From assembly GCA_963714875.1 (NCBI GenBank), contig CAVQQI010000011.1:744001-808000 (forward strand): 64,000 nucleotides of DNA, in the 5' to 3' direction. The position numbers and the translations under genes were made by a program. The number at the start of each line of letters is the position of its first letter. Position 1 is the stretch's first letter. A model generated the notes under the pieces. The model did no database searches and was not told the origin of the DNA. It worked only from the letters and a program-made list of their open reading frames with translations. Below, piece by piece: positions 9,409 through 17,867 of the stretch. The stretch comes from JBAOHV01 sp963714875 (GTDB lineage Bacteria > Actinomycetota > Acidimicrobiia > Acidimicrobiales > Microtrichaceae).

Positions 9409-10978
9409 ATGAAGGTCAAGATGATCCTCCCGGCGCTGACCGAGGCGACGAGCCCGCTGTTCCGCCCGATCAAGTACTCGCTCTTCCCGCCCCTCGGTCT
9501 TGCGACGCTCGCCGGCTACCTGCCTGACGAGGTGGACGTCTCGATCGACGACGAGCATGTGCAGGTCATCGACCTGAACGACGACCCGGATCTCGTGGTG
9601 ATCCAGGCCTACATCACGTCGGCCCGCCGCTCGTACGAGCTCGCGGATCACTACCGACGGCGGGGCGCGTACGTCGTGATCGGTGGTCTGCACCCGACGT
9701 CGTTGCCGGAGGAAGCGGCGATGCATGCCGACACGGTGTTCGTCGGGCCGGGCGAGGACACGTGGCCCCGCTTCCTCGATGACTTCGCGAGAGGCCAGCC
9801 CGCGTCTCGCTACGTCTCGACGGTCCGAACGCTCGACGGCCTGCCACGGGTTCGCCGTGATCTCATCGATCGCCGGCTGTACCTCGTGCCGAACTCGATC
9901 GTGGTGTCCCGCGGATGTCCGCACACGTGCGACTTCTGCTACAAGGACGCCTTCTTCGAGGGCGGGCGCTCGTTCTACACACAGTCAGTCGACGATGCCC
10001 TCGCAGAGATCGATCGGTTGCCCGGGCGACACCTCTACTTCCTCGACGACCACCTCTTCGGCAATCGCCGCTTCGCGAGGGAGCTCTTCTCGGGCATGGC
10101 CGGCATGGGCCGGCTGTGGCAGGCCGCCGGCACCGTCAAGTCCATCCTGCAGCCCGATCTCCTCGAAGCCGCCGTCGCGTCCGGGCTCCGAAGCCTGTTC
10201 GTGGGGTTCGAGACGATCAGCGCCCGGAACCTCGTCGAGCACGACAAGCGGCAGAACCTCGGCAAGGACTACGCCGCAGCGATCCGCCGGCTCCACGACC
10301 TCGGTGTCATGGTCAACGCGAGCTTCGTCTTCGGCATGGACGACGACGATCCGACCGTCTTCGAACGGACCGTGGAGTGGGCGGTGCAGCAGGGCGTCGA
10401 GACGGCGACCTTCCACATCCTGACGCCATACCCCGGCACCGGCCTCTACTCGAGGATGGCGAGCGAACGGCGGCTCCTCCATTCGGACTGGGACCGCTAC
10501 GACACCCGTCATGCGGTCTTCCAGCCGGCCCGCATGACCGTGGAGCAGCTCGAGGAGGGGTACTGGAATGCCTACCGCGACTTCTACTCGTGGTCGAACA
10601 TCGTCAAAGGCGCGTCCAGCGAAGGACACCCGGCTCGGCCGAGTTCGACACGTCGCCTACTCGGCTGGTTGGAAGAAGTTCGAGCGCGTCTGGGACGCGA
10701 TCATCCATGCGCACCGCCTTGCCCGGGCCCTCCCCGCGCTGGAGGGCGTTCTGTCAGGCCTTGGTCGGGTCAAGCCGACCCCCCACGTCAAGGGTGACCC
10801 GCCGACCGTGCTCCGCGGAACGGGTCCCATCGCTCGCTCGGGTGCGGCGAGCGGCTCGTCGGAAGATGCGGCGGGGCTCACCCCGGCCGTTGCCAGGCCA
10901 GACGAAGTCGGCTTCGTCCCAGTGGTGATCGGCGGCTCGAAGCGACCGCCGACGGCGGACTCCAGCGTTGCCCTGTGA
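9409..10978 (+). CDS. B12-binding-domain radical SAM protein, frame-disrupted near 3' end
   Basis: N-terminal Rossmann-like B12-binding-type domain (residues about 1-140, with IGGLHPTSLPEEAA and VFVGPGEDTWP; no DxHxxG cobalt-ligand motif seen), then a radical SAM barrel with the CPHTCDFCY cluster motif (CX3CX2C) near residue 175, plus LYFLDDHLFGN and PYPGTGLY. It would bind a 4Fe-4S cluster and SAM; the substrate is unknown. ATG 9409 has GAGAGG upstream. Near 10615 the frame changes: the other frame gives HVAYSAGWKKFERVWDAII, the usual family C-terminus, and runs on to 10978. The true end may be about 10780. It is probably controlled by the divergent TetR regulator. Confidence 0.82.
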
Positions 10979-11007
10979 CCAGCTGAGGGTGACGTCGGGG
11001 TCGCCGT

Positions 11008-11214
11008 TCAGAGCAGGGTCGGCTGGGGCGCGGCAGGAGGCGACGCAGGCTGGCCGCTGACGCTGGATTCGCCCGACGCGACCGGTGTTGGTACCGGGAG
11101 GTCGGCGAACAGGGCCATCCCCACGACGACGCGGCGGCCGAGGTTGAAACTGGGGAGGTCGCCGATGTGGCCGGCCACCTCCTGGTCGGCGGCAGAAGCT
11201 TCGTGGGTAGCGCC
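11008..11214 (-). pseudogene. Excisionase/MerR-like helix-turn-helix remnant
   Basis: The frame reads EVAGHIGDLPSFNLGRRVVV and continues GMALFADL, ending at 11008. This resembles the second half of the short DNA-binding domain in phage and plasmid excisionases (typically GDLP.x.x.GRRVVVP..AL). The first helix is not recognisable and there is no start codon before the frame runs into the tRNA gene, so it looks like a fragment. It sits on the 3' side of tRNA-Leu, where integrative elements usually insert. The 300 bases from 10979 to 11283 hold nothing else I can support. Confidence 0.4.
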
Positions 11215-11283
11215 AAGAGAGGACCAAGAGGTTCGAGGGCTCTCAGTCCGTCCGGTCCGCAGGTCTGTGACCTGGGACTTCTG

Positions 11284-11366
11284 TGCCCGGGGTGGGACTT
11301 GAACCCACACGCCCTTTCGGACAGCGGATTTTGAGTCCGCCGCGTCTGCCATTCCGCCACCCGGGC
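11284..11366 (-). tRNA. tRNA-Leu (CAA)
   Basis: An 83-base cloverleaf on the minus strand. The acceptor stem pairs GCCCGGG with CCCGGGC; the anticodon stem GCGGA/TCCGC encloses loop CTCAAAA, giving anticodon CAA; the T arm contains GTTCAAGTC. The long variable arm expected of a class II leucine tRNA is present (TGTCCGAAAGGGCG). The discriminator is A and CCA is not encoded. A fragment of an excisionase-like gene follows on the 3' side. Confidence 0.95.
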
Positions 11367-11409
11367 CTGGGTCGAGACTGTAGCGGTTGAACGGGCCTAT
11401 CCTGACGGC

Positions 11410-11577
11410 ATGTCCGACTCCAGCACCAGTGATGACGGCGGATCCCACGTGCTTCGGTGGCTGATCCTGATCGCGGTCGCGATCGGCCTCGCGGCCGCAG
11501 GACGCCAATGGGCGATCTCGAAGGCCGACAAGGAGTTCGAGGCGCGACTGCTCGCCGCCGACGAACAACGGAACTGA
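11410..11577 (+). CDS. Small single-pass membrane protein
   Basis: A 55-residue protein, MSDSSTSDDGGSHV then one membrane segment LRWLILIAVAIGLAAAG and a charged C-terminal helix ending LLAADEQRN. A polar acidic N-terminus and no signal cleavage site suggest an anchored small protein. It begins 43 bases after the tRNA-Leu gene on the opposite strand and is convergent with the peroxiredoxin. Function unknown; the clear membrane segment and matching codon use argue that it is real. Confidence 0.6.
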   Translation: MSDSSTSDDGGSHVLRWLILIAVAIGLAAAGRQWAISKADKEFEARLLAADEQRN

Positions 11578-11681
11578 CACCCACACCGCCGACCCGAGGC
11601 GACCTCGGTCCGCCTCACCGACAGTGGTTGCCCGCACAACGTCCGGCGGGCGAGTTTCCATCTCGATGTGACCGCGGGTGG

Positions 11682-12143
11682 TCAGGCGTCGAGCGCGGCG
11701 AGCAGCTTCTTCGGTGTGTCCTTCGGGCTGATCTTGTACCAGGCCTGCTCGATCTGGCCTGACTCGTCGATGAGGAACGACGACCGGATGATGCCCATGT
11801 ACACCTTGCCGTAGAGCTTCTTCTCGCCCCACACGCCGTAGGCCTCCGCGGTCTGGTGCTCGGGGTCCGACAACAAGGTGAAGCCGAGGTCGTGCTTCGC
11901 GTCGAACTTCTCGAGCTTGGGCGGCAGGTCGGGGCTGATGCCCAGCACGACCGTGTCGCCGATGTCCTCCGCGACATCGCGCAGACCACAGGCCTGGGTG
12001 GTGCACCCCGGCGTGCTGGCCTTCGGGTAGAAGAACACGAGCACCTTGTGGCCCGCGTGATCGCCCAGGCTGACGCTGGAACCGTGCTGATCGGTCAGGG
12101 TGAAGTCGGGGGCGGGCAATCCTGGGGTGAGCTGATCGGGCAT
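11682..12143 (-). CDS. bcp: Thiol peroxidase of the BCP/PrxQ family
   Basis: A 153-residue cytosolic peroxiredoxin that reduces hydrogen and alkyl peroxides using thioredoxin-type donors. The peroxidatic Cys is in STPGCTTQAC at about residue 47, with the resolving Cys five residues later, the atypical two-Cys PrxQ arrangement. The thioredoxin fold continues with FTLLSDPEHQTAEAYGVWG and ends KKLLAALDA. ATG 12143 is preceded by AAGG; a frame to 12173 adds ten unrelated residues. It is separated from the HU gene by a strong hairpin at 12204-12238. Confidence 0.94.
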   Translation of the reverse strand: MPDQLTPGLPAPDFTLTDQHGSSVSLGDHAGHKVLVFFYPKASTPGCTTQACGLRDVAEDIGDTVVLGISPDLPPKLEKFDAKHDLGFTLLSDPEHQTAEAYGVWGEKKLYGKVYMGIIRSSFLIDESGQIEQAWYKISPKDTPKKLLAALDA

Positions 12144-12203
12144 GGTCCGGACCTTACGCCGATGCCCTGACACCCGGGAGGGAAGGGGCCCCCTGCCGGG
12201 ACG

Positions 12204-12238
12204 CGGAACGGGACCGCCCCCAGAGCGGTCCCGTTCCG
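12204..12238 (-). terminator. 14-bp GC-rich hairpin after the HU gene
   Basis: CGGAACGGGACCGC at 12204-12217 pairs perfectly with GCGGTCCCGTTCCG at 12225-12238 across a seven-base loop. It lies 70 bases past the HU stop and 60 bases before the peroxiredoxin start, so it probably ends the HU transcript. No T-run follows on either strand, as is common in GC-rich actinobacteria. Confidence 0.6.
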
Positions 12239-12309
12239 TGTGCGCCCCCGAAGGGGGTCACGTCATGTGCACGGGCGAGCCGTGCGCTGCTGCCCTGCGG
12301 CAGCGAGGA

Positions 12310-12594
12310 TCACTTGCCGGACTTGGCGCGTGCCTTGAGCTTGGCTCCGGCGCTGACCTTGGCGGCGTTGGCGGCCGCGACCTGGATGGTCTCGCCCGTC
12401 TGGGGGTTGCGGCCCGCACGAGCTGCACGGTGGGTCTGCTCGAACTTCAGGAAGCCCGGAATGGTCAACGCTTCCTTGCCCTTGGCCACGACGTCGCCGG
12501 CGATCTCCTCGAAGGTGTCCAGAACTGCCTGGACATCCTTCTTGGAGATGTCGGTGCGCTGGGCGATGGTCTCTACGAGCTCGGTCTTGTTCAT
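12310..12594 (-). CDS. hup: DNA-binding protein HU
   Basis: A 94-residue nucleoid protein that bends DNA as a dimer. It has the HU helix pair (MNKTELVETIAQRTDISKKD, then VLDTFEEIAGDVVAKG) and the DNA-binding arm region GRNPQTGETIQVAA, with a short basic tail ending KARAKSGK instead of the long Lys/Ala tail of mycobacterial HupB. ATG 12594 has AGGAG eight bases upstream. The 162 bases up to trpA are relatively AT-rich (a TTTGACG box and a GATAGTTACAACA stretch between about 12660 and 12690), consistent with a promoter of its own. A terminator-like hairpin follows. Confidence 0.96.
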   Translation of the reverse strand: MNKTELVETIAQRTDISKKDVQAVLDTFEEIAGDVVAKGKEALTIPGFLKFEQTHRAARAGRNPQTGETIQVAAANAAKVSAGAKLKARAKSGK

Positions 12595-12756
12595 CTGTTG
12601 GTCTCCTCTTGATTCGATCCCCCCGCGAGGACGACCCCACGAGTGCCGGACACGGTCCGAACGTCAAATTCCACTGTTGTAACTATCACGTCGCTGGCCG
12701 GAATGAAAGCGTAGATCCTTGATATTCCGCGGGTTCGCGCGGAGCGTGAGATCTGC

Positions 12757-13527
12757 TCAGCCTCGGTCGAGTGCCGTTCGGAAGCTCCCGACGAGCTCCG
12801 CGACCGCCTCGGGCGACCCGGTCTCGAGCGCGCAGCGGACCACGGCGGAGCCGACCACCACTCCGTCGGCCACCTCGCAGACCTCGACGGCCTGCTCCGG
12901 TGTGGAGATGCCGACGCCCACCAGCACCGGCGTGTCGGTCACCTCGGCGCACCGCGCGGCGATCACCTTCGCCGAGGACGCCAGCGCATCCCGCTCGCCG
13001 GTGATGCCCAGCAGACCGACCGCGTAGACGAACCCGCGTGATCGCGCCACGATCCTCTCGAGCCGGTCCGGCGGGGTGGTCGGCGCGGCGAGCATCACCG
13101 TCTCGACCCCTGCGTCGTCTGCGGCCGAGCTCCACTCGCCCGCCTCGTCGAGCGGAAGGTCGGGCAGGATCGCGCCGCTCACCCCCGACGCTGCGGTGGT
13201 GCGGGCGAACCGCTCCCAGCCGAACCGGTACACCAGGTTCACGTAGGTCATCACGGCGAGCGGCACGCCGACGTCGACCTGGGCCAGCTCGTCGAGGATC
13301 GATGCGGGCGTCGCCCCCTGGGCCAGGGCTCGCTCGGACGACTCCTGGATGACCGGGCCGTCCATCACCGGGTCCGAGAACGGGATGCCCACCTCGATCG
13401 CATCCGCCCCGGCATGTGCCACCGCCTCGACCATGTGCGTCCAGCCGTCGAGGCCACCGGTCAGGTACGGGACCAGGCACTTGCCGCCCGAGTCACGTCG
13501 ACGGTCCAGACCGGAGCGCAGCGTCAC
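12757..13527 (-). CDS. trpA: Tryptophan synthase alpha chain
   Basis: Cleaves indole-3-glycerol phosphate to indole, which passes through a tunnel to TrpB. The 256-residue TIM barrel shows VPYLTGGLDG, EVGIPFSDPVMDGPVIQ (catalytic Glu), LPDLPLDEA (catalytic Asp) and the phosphate-binding GVGISTPEQ and VVGSAVV. It overlaps the trpB stop by four bases, so the two are translationally coupled. It is the last trp gene of the run; HU follows with its own upstream region. Confidence 0.97.
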   Translation of the reverse strand: MTLRSGLDRRRDSGGKCLVPYLTGGLDGWTHMVEAVAHAGADAIEVGIPFSDPVMDGPVIQESSERALAQGATPASILDELAQVDVGVPLAVMTYVNLVYRFGWERFARTTAASGVSGAILPDLPLDEAGEWSSAADDAGVETVMLAAPTTPPDRLERIVARSRGFVYAVGLLGITGERDALASSAKVIAARCAEVTDTPVLVGVGISTPEQAVEVCEVADGVVVGSAVVRCALETGSPEAVAELVGSFRTALDRG

Positions 13528-14705
13528 AGGTCCTCACCCAGCAGGGTCATCATCTGTCCGACGTCCTTGTCGCCACGACCCGACAGGTTGATCACCACGT
13601 TGCGGCCCGCCAGAGCAGCACGTTCCCGCGACACCCAGGCGATCGCGTGGGCCGACTCGAGCGCGGGAATGATGCCCTCGGTCCGCGACAGCAACCGGAA
13701 CGCCTCCACCACCTCGGCGTCGGTGACCGGTTCGTAGCGTGCCCGACCGCTCGCCGAGAGATGCGCGTGTTCGGGCCCGACACCCGGGTAGTCGAGCCCC
13801 GCCGAGATCGACTCCGCCTCGAGCACCTGACCGAACTCGTCCTGCACCAGGTAGGACTTCATGCCGTGCACGATGCCGGGCACCCCGTGGCCCACCGCTG
13901 CCCCACCGGCGGGTTCGACACCGACGAGCTCGACATCGGGGTCCTCGGCGAAACCCGAGAAGATGCCCGCCGCGTTGGAACCTCCGCCGACGCAGGCGAC
14001 CACGACGTCGGGCTTCCCGGTGCCGTCGGCCAGCACGACACGGCACTGCGCTGCGGTCTCGGTGCCGATCACCCGGTGGAACTCGCGCACCATCCACGGA
14101 TACGGATGCGGGCCCATGACCGACCCCAGGCAGTAGTGGGTGTCGGTGACCGCAGAGACCCAGTACCGCATGGCCTCGTTGACCGCGTCCTTGAGCGTGC
14201 GGCTGCCCGACAGCGCTGGTGTGACCTCTGCTCCGAGCAGACGCATGCGGAACACGTTCAGCTCCTGGCGGGCCATGTCGACCTCGCCCATGTACACCAG
14301 GCAGTCCATGCCCATCAGCGCCGCCGCGGTTGCGGTCGCCACGCCGTGCTGACCGGCTCCCGTCTCCGCGACGAGGCGGCGCTTGCCCATCCGGCGGGCC
14401 AGCAGCGCCTGGCCCAACACGTTGTTGATCTTGTGCGATCCGGTGTGGTTCAGGTCCTCACGCTTGAGCAGTATCCGGCAGCCCAGTTCCTCGCCGAGGC
14501 GGTGGCACTCCGTGAGCGGACTCGGCCGCCCTGCATAGTCGGCCAGCAGGGCGTCGAGCTCGGCGTGGAACGCAGGGTCCGCCCAGGCGTCACGGAACGC
14601 TGCGTCGAGCTCCTGCAGCGCGGGTACGAGGGTCTCGGGCACGAACGATCCGCCGAAGTCGCCGAATCGGCCGTCCGGGGCGGGGGTTCCCATGGTCGCG
14701 GTCAC
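13524..14705 (-). CDS. trpB: Tryptophan synthase beta chain
   Basis: PLP enzyme joining indole and serine to give tryptophan. The Schiff-base Lys is in HTGSHKINN near residue 90; other marks are GRPSPLTE, AETGAGQHGVATAT, the phosphate loop GGGSNAAG, and RGDKDVGQMM at the C-terminus. Of the in-frame starts, GTG 14705 follows an AGGGG box at somewhat long spacing, and ATG 14693 begins MGTPAPDGRFGDFGG; the frame continues to 14927 without family similarity. It follows trpF and overlaps trpA. Confidence 0.97.
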   Translation of the reverse strand: MTATMGTPAPDGRFGDFGGSFVPETLVPALQELDAAFRDAWADPAFHAELDALLADYAGRPSPLTECHRLGEELGCRILLKREDLNHTGSHKINNVLGQALLARRMGKRRLVAETGAGQHGVATATAAALMGMDCLVYMGEVDMARQELNVFRMRLLGAEVTPALSGSRTLKDAVNEAMRYWVSAVTDTHYCLGSVMGPHPYPWMVREFHRVIGTETAAQCRVVLADGTGKPDVVVACVGGGSNAAGIFSGFAEDPDVELVGVEPAGGAAVGHGVPGIVHGMKSYLVQDEFGQVLEAESISAGLDYPGVGPEHAHLSASGRARYEPVTDAEVVEAFRLLSRTEGIIPALESAHAIAWVSRERAALAGRNVVINLSGRGDKDVGQMMTLLGEDL

Positions 14706-14752
14706 GTCGTGCAAGGTACCCCTGCGGTGACGAGGCGCCGAAACAGGTTGGG

Positions 14753-15430
14753 TCAGAGGCCCGACTCGGCCCAGTCGAAGGGCCCGGCATCGTCGGGGAC
14801 CGCGGCAGCGGGAGCGTTCAGCGCCGCTGCGGCACGAGCGGCGTGGATGAACGCCCGGACCTTCAGCGGGTCCTTGCGGCCGGGCTGACCGTCGACCTCG
14901 ACACCGGAGGCGACGTCCACACCCCACGGTCGGACCTCGGCAATACCTGCCGCCACGTTGTCCGGATCGAGACCGCCGGCGAGGATCAGCCGACGGTTCG
15001 TCGGCGCACCCTCGGCGAGCGACCAGTCGAACACCTGCCCCGAACCCGGTGCGTGGGAGTCCAGCAGCACGGCATCCGCACCGTAGTCATCGACGTGGGC
15101 GAGCCCTGGGTCACCCGCGGGGAACGCGACGATCAGCGCCTGGCAGTAGGGGCGGATGCGGCTCGCCTCGGCCGCCGTCTCGTGGCCGTGCAGCTGCACA
15201 CCACGCAGCTGCGCGGCCTGGGTCGTCTCGATGACGAAACGTGAGCCCTGGTCGCGGAAGACCCCGACGGCGAGCGTCTCGGGAGGGAGTCGGCGCACGA
15301 TGTCACGCACCACACCAGGGGTGACCTGGCGAGGGCTCGGGGCGAAGATGAACCCCACGGCGTCGGCCCCCAGGGCGACCGCCATCAGTGCGTCCTCTTC
15401 GTTGGTCACACCGCAGATCTTCACGAACAC
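14753..15430 (-). CDS. trpF: Phosphoribosylanthranilate isomerase
   Basis: Third step of tryptophan synthesis: rearranges phosphoribosylanthranilate to CdRP. The 225-residue barrel begins VKICGVTNEEDAL (catalytic Cys), has GFIFAPSPRQV, QLHGHE, DSHAPGSG with the catalytic Asp, and the phosphate site LAGGLDPDNV and GVDVASGVE. Start GTG 15430 puts KICG at the normal position. Because hisA is also present (23587-24324), this genome does not rely on the bifunctional PriA. The last 25 residues (Ala/Pro-rich) extend beyond the barrel. Confidence 0.95.
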   Translation of the reverse strand: MFVKICGVTNEEDALMAVALGADAVGFIFAPSPRQVTPGVVRDIVRRLPPETLAVGVFRDQGSRFVIETTQAAQLRGVQLHGHETAAEASRIRPYCQALIVAFPAGDPGLAHVDDYGADAVLLDSHAPGSGQVFDWSLAEGAPTNRRLILAGGLDPDNVAAGIAEVRPWGVDVASGVEVDGQPGRKDPLKVRAFIHAARAAAALNAPAAAVPDDAGPFDWAESGL

Positions 15431-15491
15431 CGACTCGACCCTAGTGATGCGCCCGGCGAATCCCGCGGCATGTTCGCCTGCGGCGCCGAGG

Positions 15492-16305
15492 TCAGCTCGG
15501 GGTCGGCACCCGCAGATCCCGGATCGCTCCTGCCGGGTCGCCCGAGGTCACCAGGTGCTCGCCCACCAGCACCGCGTCGTACCCGGCGGCGGCGAGCGCC
15601 TCCGCGTCGCCGCGCCCACGAACACCCGACTCGGCGACGCGCACCATGCCCTCGGGCATCGCAGCGGCAACCCGGACCGCGCGGACCTGATCGACCGAGA
15701 ACGTGACCAGATCGCGCTGGTTGACGCCGATGACCACGTCCGACCCGTGCGGGCCACCCAGCGGGCCGAGCGCTGCCAGGGCACGCTCGAGCTCGGCTTC
15801 GTCGTGCACCTCGACCAGCACGTCGATCCCGAGGACGCGGGCGAGCGCGGCGAAATCCGTGAGCTCGGCATCGTCGAGCGCCGCGACGATCAGCAGCACG
15901 CAGTCGGCTCCCATGATCCGTGCGTCGCAGACATCGTTCGCACACACCGTGAAGTCCTTGCGCAGCACCGGGAGCGGTACCGCAGCGCGTGCGGCTGCCA
16001 GGTCCGCGGCCGACCCGCCGAAGTGCTCGACATCGGTCAGCACCGACAGACAGGACGCACCGCCAGCCAGGTACTGCTCCGCGAGCGCCGCTGGGTCCAG
16101 GTCGACCGCCAGCGGCCCCTTCGACGGCGAGCGGCGTTTGACCTCGGCGATCACCCGGAGCTCGCCGCCGGCGCGCAGCGCAGCTGGCGAATCCGCGGGT
16201 GGGCTCCAGCCCCGATGCCGCCTCGACGAGCGCGTCGGTGCTGCGGCGGTCACTCGCAGCTCGGGCACGGTGGGCCGCGAGGATCGCGTCGAGATAGGTG
16301 GCCAT
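15492..16305 (-). CDS. trpC: Indole-3-glycerol phosphate synthase, frame-disrupted
   Basis: Closes the indole ring of CdRP. Core motifs are IAEVKRRSPSKG (catalytic Lys), SVLTDVEHFGG, VLRKDFTV, VGVNQRDLVTF, AESGVRG and VLVGEHLV. The natural N-terminus MATYLDAILAAHRARAASD starts at ATG 16305 in one frame; near 16190 similarity moves to another frame that carries the rest to 15492. The join (EPTRGFA to ALRAGGELRV) falls exactly where the family continues, so a single missing or extra base is the likely cause. It precedes trpF by about 60 bases. Confidence 0.92.
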
Positions 16306-16317
16306 GGCGGGGGGACC

Positions 16318-16881
16318 CTAGCGCCGTCGCCGGACGCGCTCCTCGGCGCTCTGACTGCGGAACATCGCGACCACCGGCGTGCCGATGAACAGCATCACCG
16401 CACACCCCAGCGCCATCACACCGAACACCGTCAGCGGGCGACTGCCGAGCGGCAGGCTGACGGCCAACAGCACCACGCCGATCGCCAGCAACGCCGGTGG
16501 TGCCATGAGCAACGCCCTGGGGGGCACGGTCGTCGGGTCGATCTCGTCGGGCTCGTAGCGCCAGTCGTCGTCATCGTCCTCGTCCTCGGCGAAGTACGGC
16601 CGGAACTCGGTGGAGGGCTGCTTGATGATCGGCCCGGTGGAGACGGGGCCGACGTCGTCGCGCAGCCCGAGCGAACGGTCATAGGCGGCGCGACCCTGCT
16701 CGTCGCCCAGCACCTGCCATGCGAGGTTGATCTCACGCATGCGCGCACCGGGGTCCCCCGCTGCGTCGCCCGCGGCAGCCTGGAAGTCAGGATGATGCTG
16801 CCGCGCGAGCACCAGGTAGGCGCGCCGGATCTCCTCGGCCGGTGCCTGCGCGGACACGCCGAGCACCTCGTAGTGGGTCAC
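16318..16881 (-). CDS. J-domain membrane protein
   Basis: 187 residues. Residues 1-65 are a DnaJ-type J domain (THYEVLGVSAQAPAEEIRRA, with HPD in ARQHHPDFQ and INLAWQVLGDEQGRAAYDR). A short acidic linker (AEDEDDDDDWRYEPDE) leads to two membrane segments, about residues 122-140 and 145-167, and a basic tail. It lacks the Gly/Phe and zinc regions of DnaJ, so it is a type III J protein that would recruit DnaK to the membrane. GTG 16881 fits the domain start. It lies between ygfZ and trpC, a position with no obvious tie to tryptophan. Confidence 0.8.
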   Translation of the reverse strand: MTHYEVLGVSAQAPAEEIRRAYLVLARQHHPDFQAAAGDAAGDPGARMREINLAWQVLGDEQGRAAYDRSLGLRDDVGPVSTGPIIKQPSTEFRPYFAEDEDDDDDWRYEPDEIDPTTVPPRALLMAPPALLAIGVVLLAVSLPLGSRPLTVFGVMALGCAVMLFIGTPVVAMFRSQSAEERVRRRR

Positions 16882-16927
16882 GTCGACATCGTAGGGACCG
16901 AATGCCCGGCCGGTCACCAGGAGGCGG

Positions 16928-17863
16928 TCAGTCGACCAACGGGAGTTCCCGCACCCGGGCGACCGCCTCGACGGCGTCGCCGGTGGACGATGACCATCGC
17001 AGCATGACTGAAGCTCCGGGCTCGACCGACCGGTGCATGAACGCGAGCGCCACCGGCGCCCGCAGGTCCAACGACTCGCCGACGCTGGTGAGTGTCCCTC
17101 GGACCTTGTCGTCGACGACGACCTCCGCCCCGACGGGGGGCAGGACGTTCTCGCCGAGCACGATCCCCCGCAGATGACGGGGCGTGTTGCTGCCGCGCGA
17201 GTCGATGCGTGCGACCAACTCCTGGCCGGTGTAGCAGCCCTTGGTGAAACTCGCGGAGGCATCCACCAGCCATGCGCCCGCCTCGGCGGGGATCACCGAT
17301 GGATCACCCGATGCCGGGAACTCCGCCCCCATCGCCGGCCAGCCGCACTCGATGCGCACCGAGTCGAACGCCTCGGGACCCGACTCGTGGATGCCCTCGG
17401 GCAACTTCACCGCCGGGCCCAGCAGATCCACCCCGCCCACGCCGGGCCAGTCCACCGCAGCCCGCAACTCGCTGCGCACCTCGACATCCGCGGGCGCAGG
17501 ACAGTTCGGTCCGCGCAGCGAGACGCACTCCCAGCGCAACAGCTCCAACTCGGTGCGGACCCGCAGCCGGAAGCGGTTGAGCCGATCCAGCACGGCCTGG
17601 CCGGCGCCGCCACCCACGTCCATCAGCACCTCGTCGTCGCCCGGGCGCCCCCACACCCGGACCCACGCCACGAGCTTGCCCTGGGGCTCCAACAGCAGCG
17701 ACCAGGCCCACTCCCCCGGGCCCAACGCCGCCACGTCGGCCGACAGCTGTCCCTGGAGGAAGTTGGCGGACTCCGGACCGAACGCGCGGATCACCTCGGT
17801 AGTGGAGTGCACCGCGGCGACGTCTCGTCGAAGGGCCAGATAGTCGGCGGTCACGTCGGTCAT
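16928..17863 (-). CDS. ygfZ: YgfZ/GcvT-like folate-binding protein
   Basis: A 311-residue protein of the aminomethyltransferase fold. It carries the YgfZ signature KGCYTGQE near residue 210, the N-terminal GPESANFLQGQLSADV, and the C-terminal beta domain (LGENVLPPVGAEV, APVALAFMHR). YgfZ proteins use folate and help make or repair iron-sulfur enzymes such as MiaB. Start ATG 17863 is four bases from the trpE stop, so it should be on the trp transcript. The Cys of the signature is conserved. Confidence 0.9.
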   Translation of the reverse strand: MTDVTADYLALRRDVAAVHSTTEVIRAFGPESANFLQGQLSADVAALGPGEWAWSLLLEPQGKLVAWVRVWGRPGDDEVLMDVGGGAGQAVLDRLNRFRLRVRTELELLRWECVSLRGPNCPAPADVEVRSELRAAVDWPGVGGVDLLGPAVKLPEGIHESGPEAFDSVRIECGWPAMGAEFPASGDPSVIPAEAGAWLVDASASFTKGCYTGQELVARIDSRGSNTPRHLRGIVLGENVLPPVGAEVVVDDKVRGTLTSVGESLDLRAPVALAFMHRSVEPGASVMLRWSSSTGDAVEAVARVRELPLVD

Positions 17864-17867
17864 CAGC

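Noticed and set aside
12204..12238. Riboswitch or attenuator for the peroxiredoxin
   Set aside because: A simple perfect hairpin downstream of HU with no conserved aptamer-like features; a terminator is enough.
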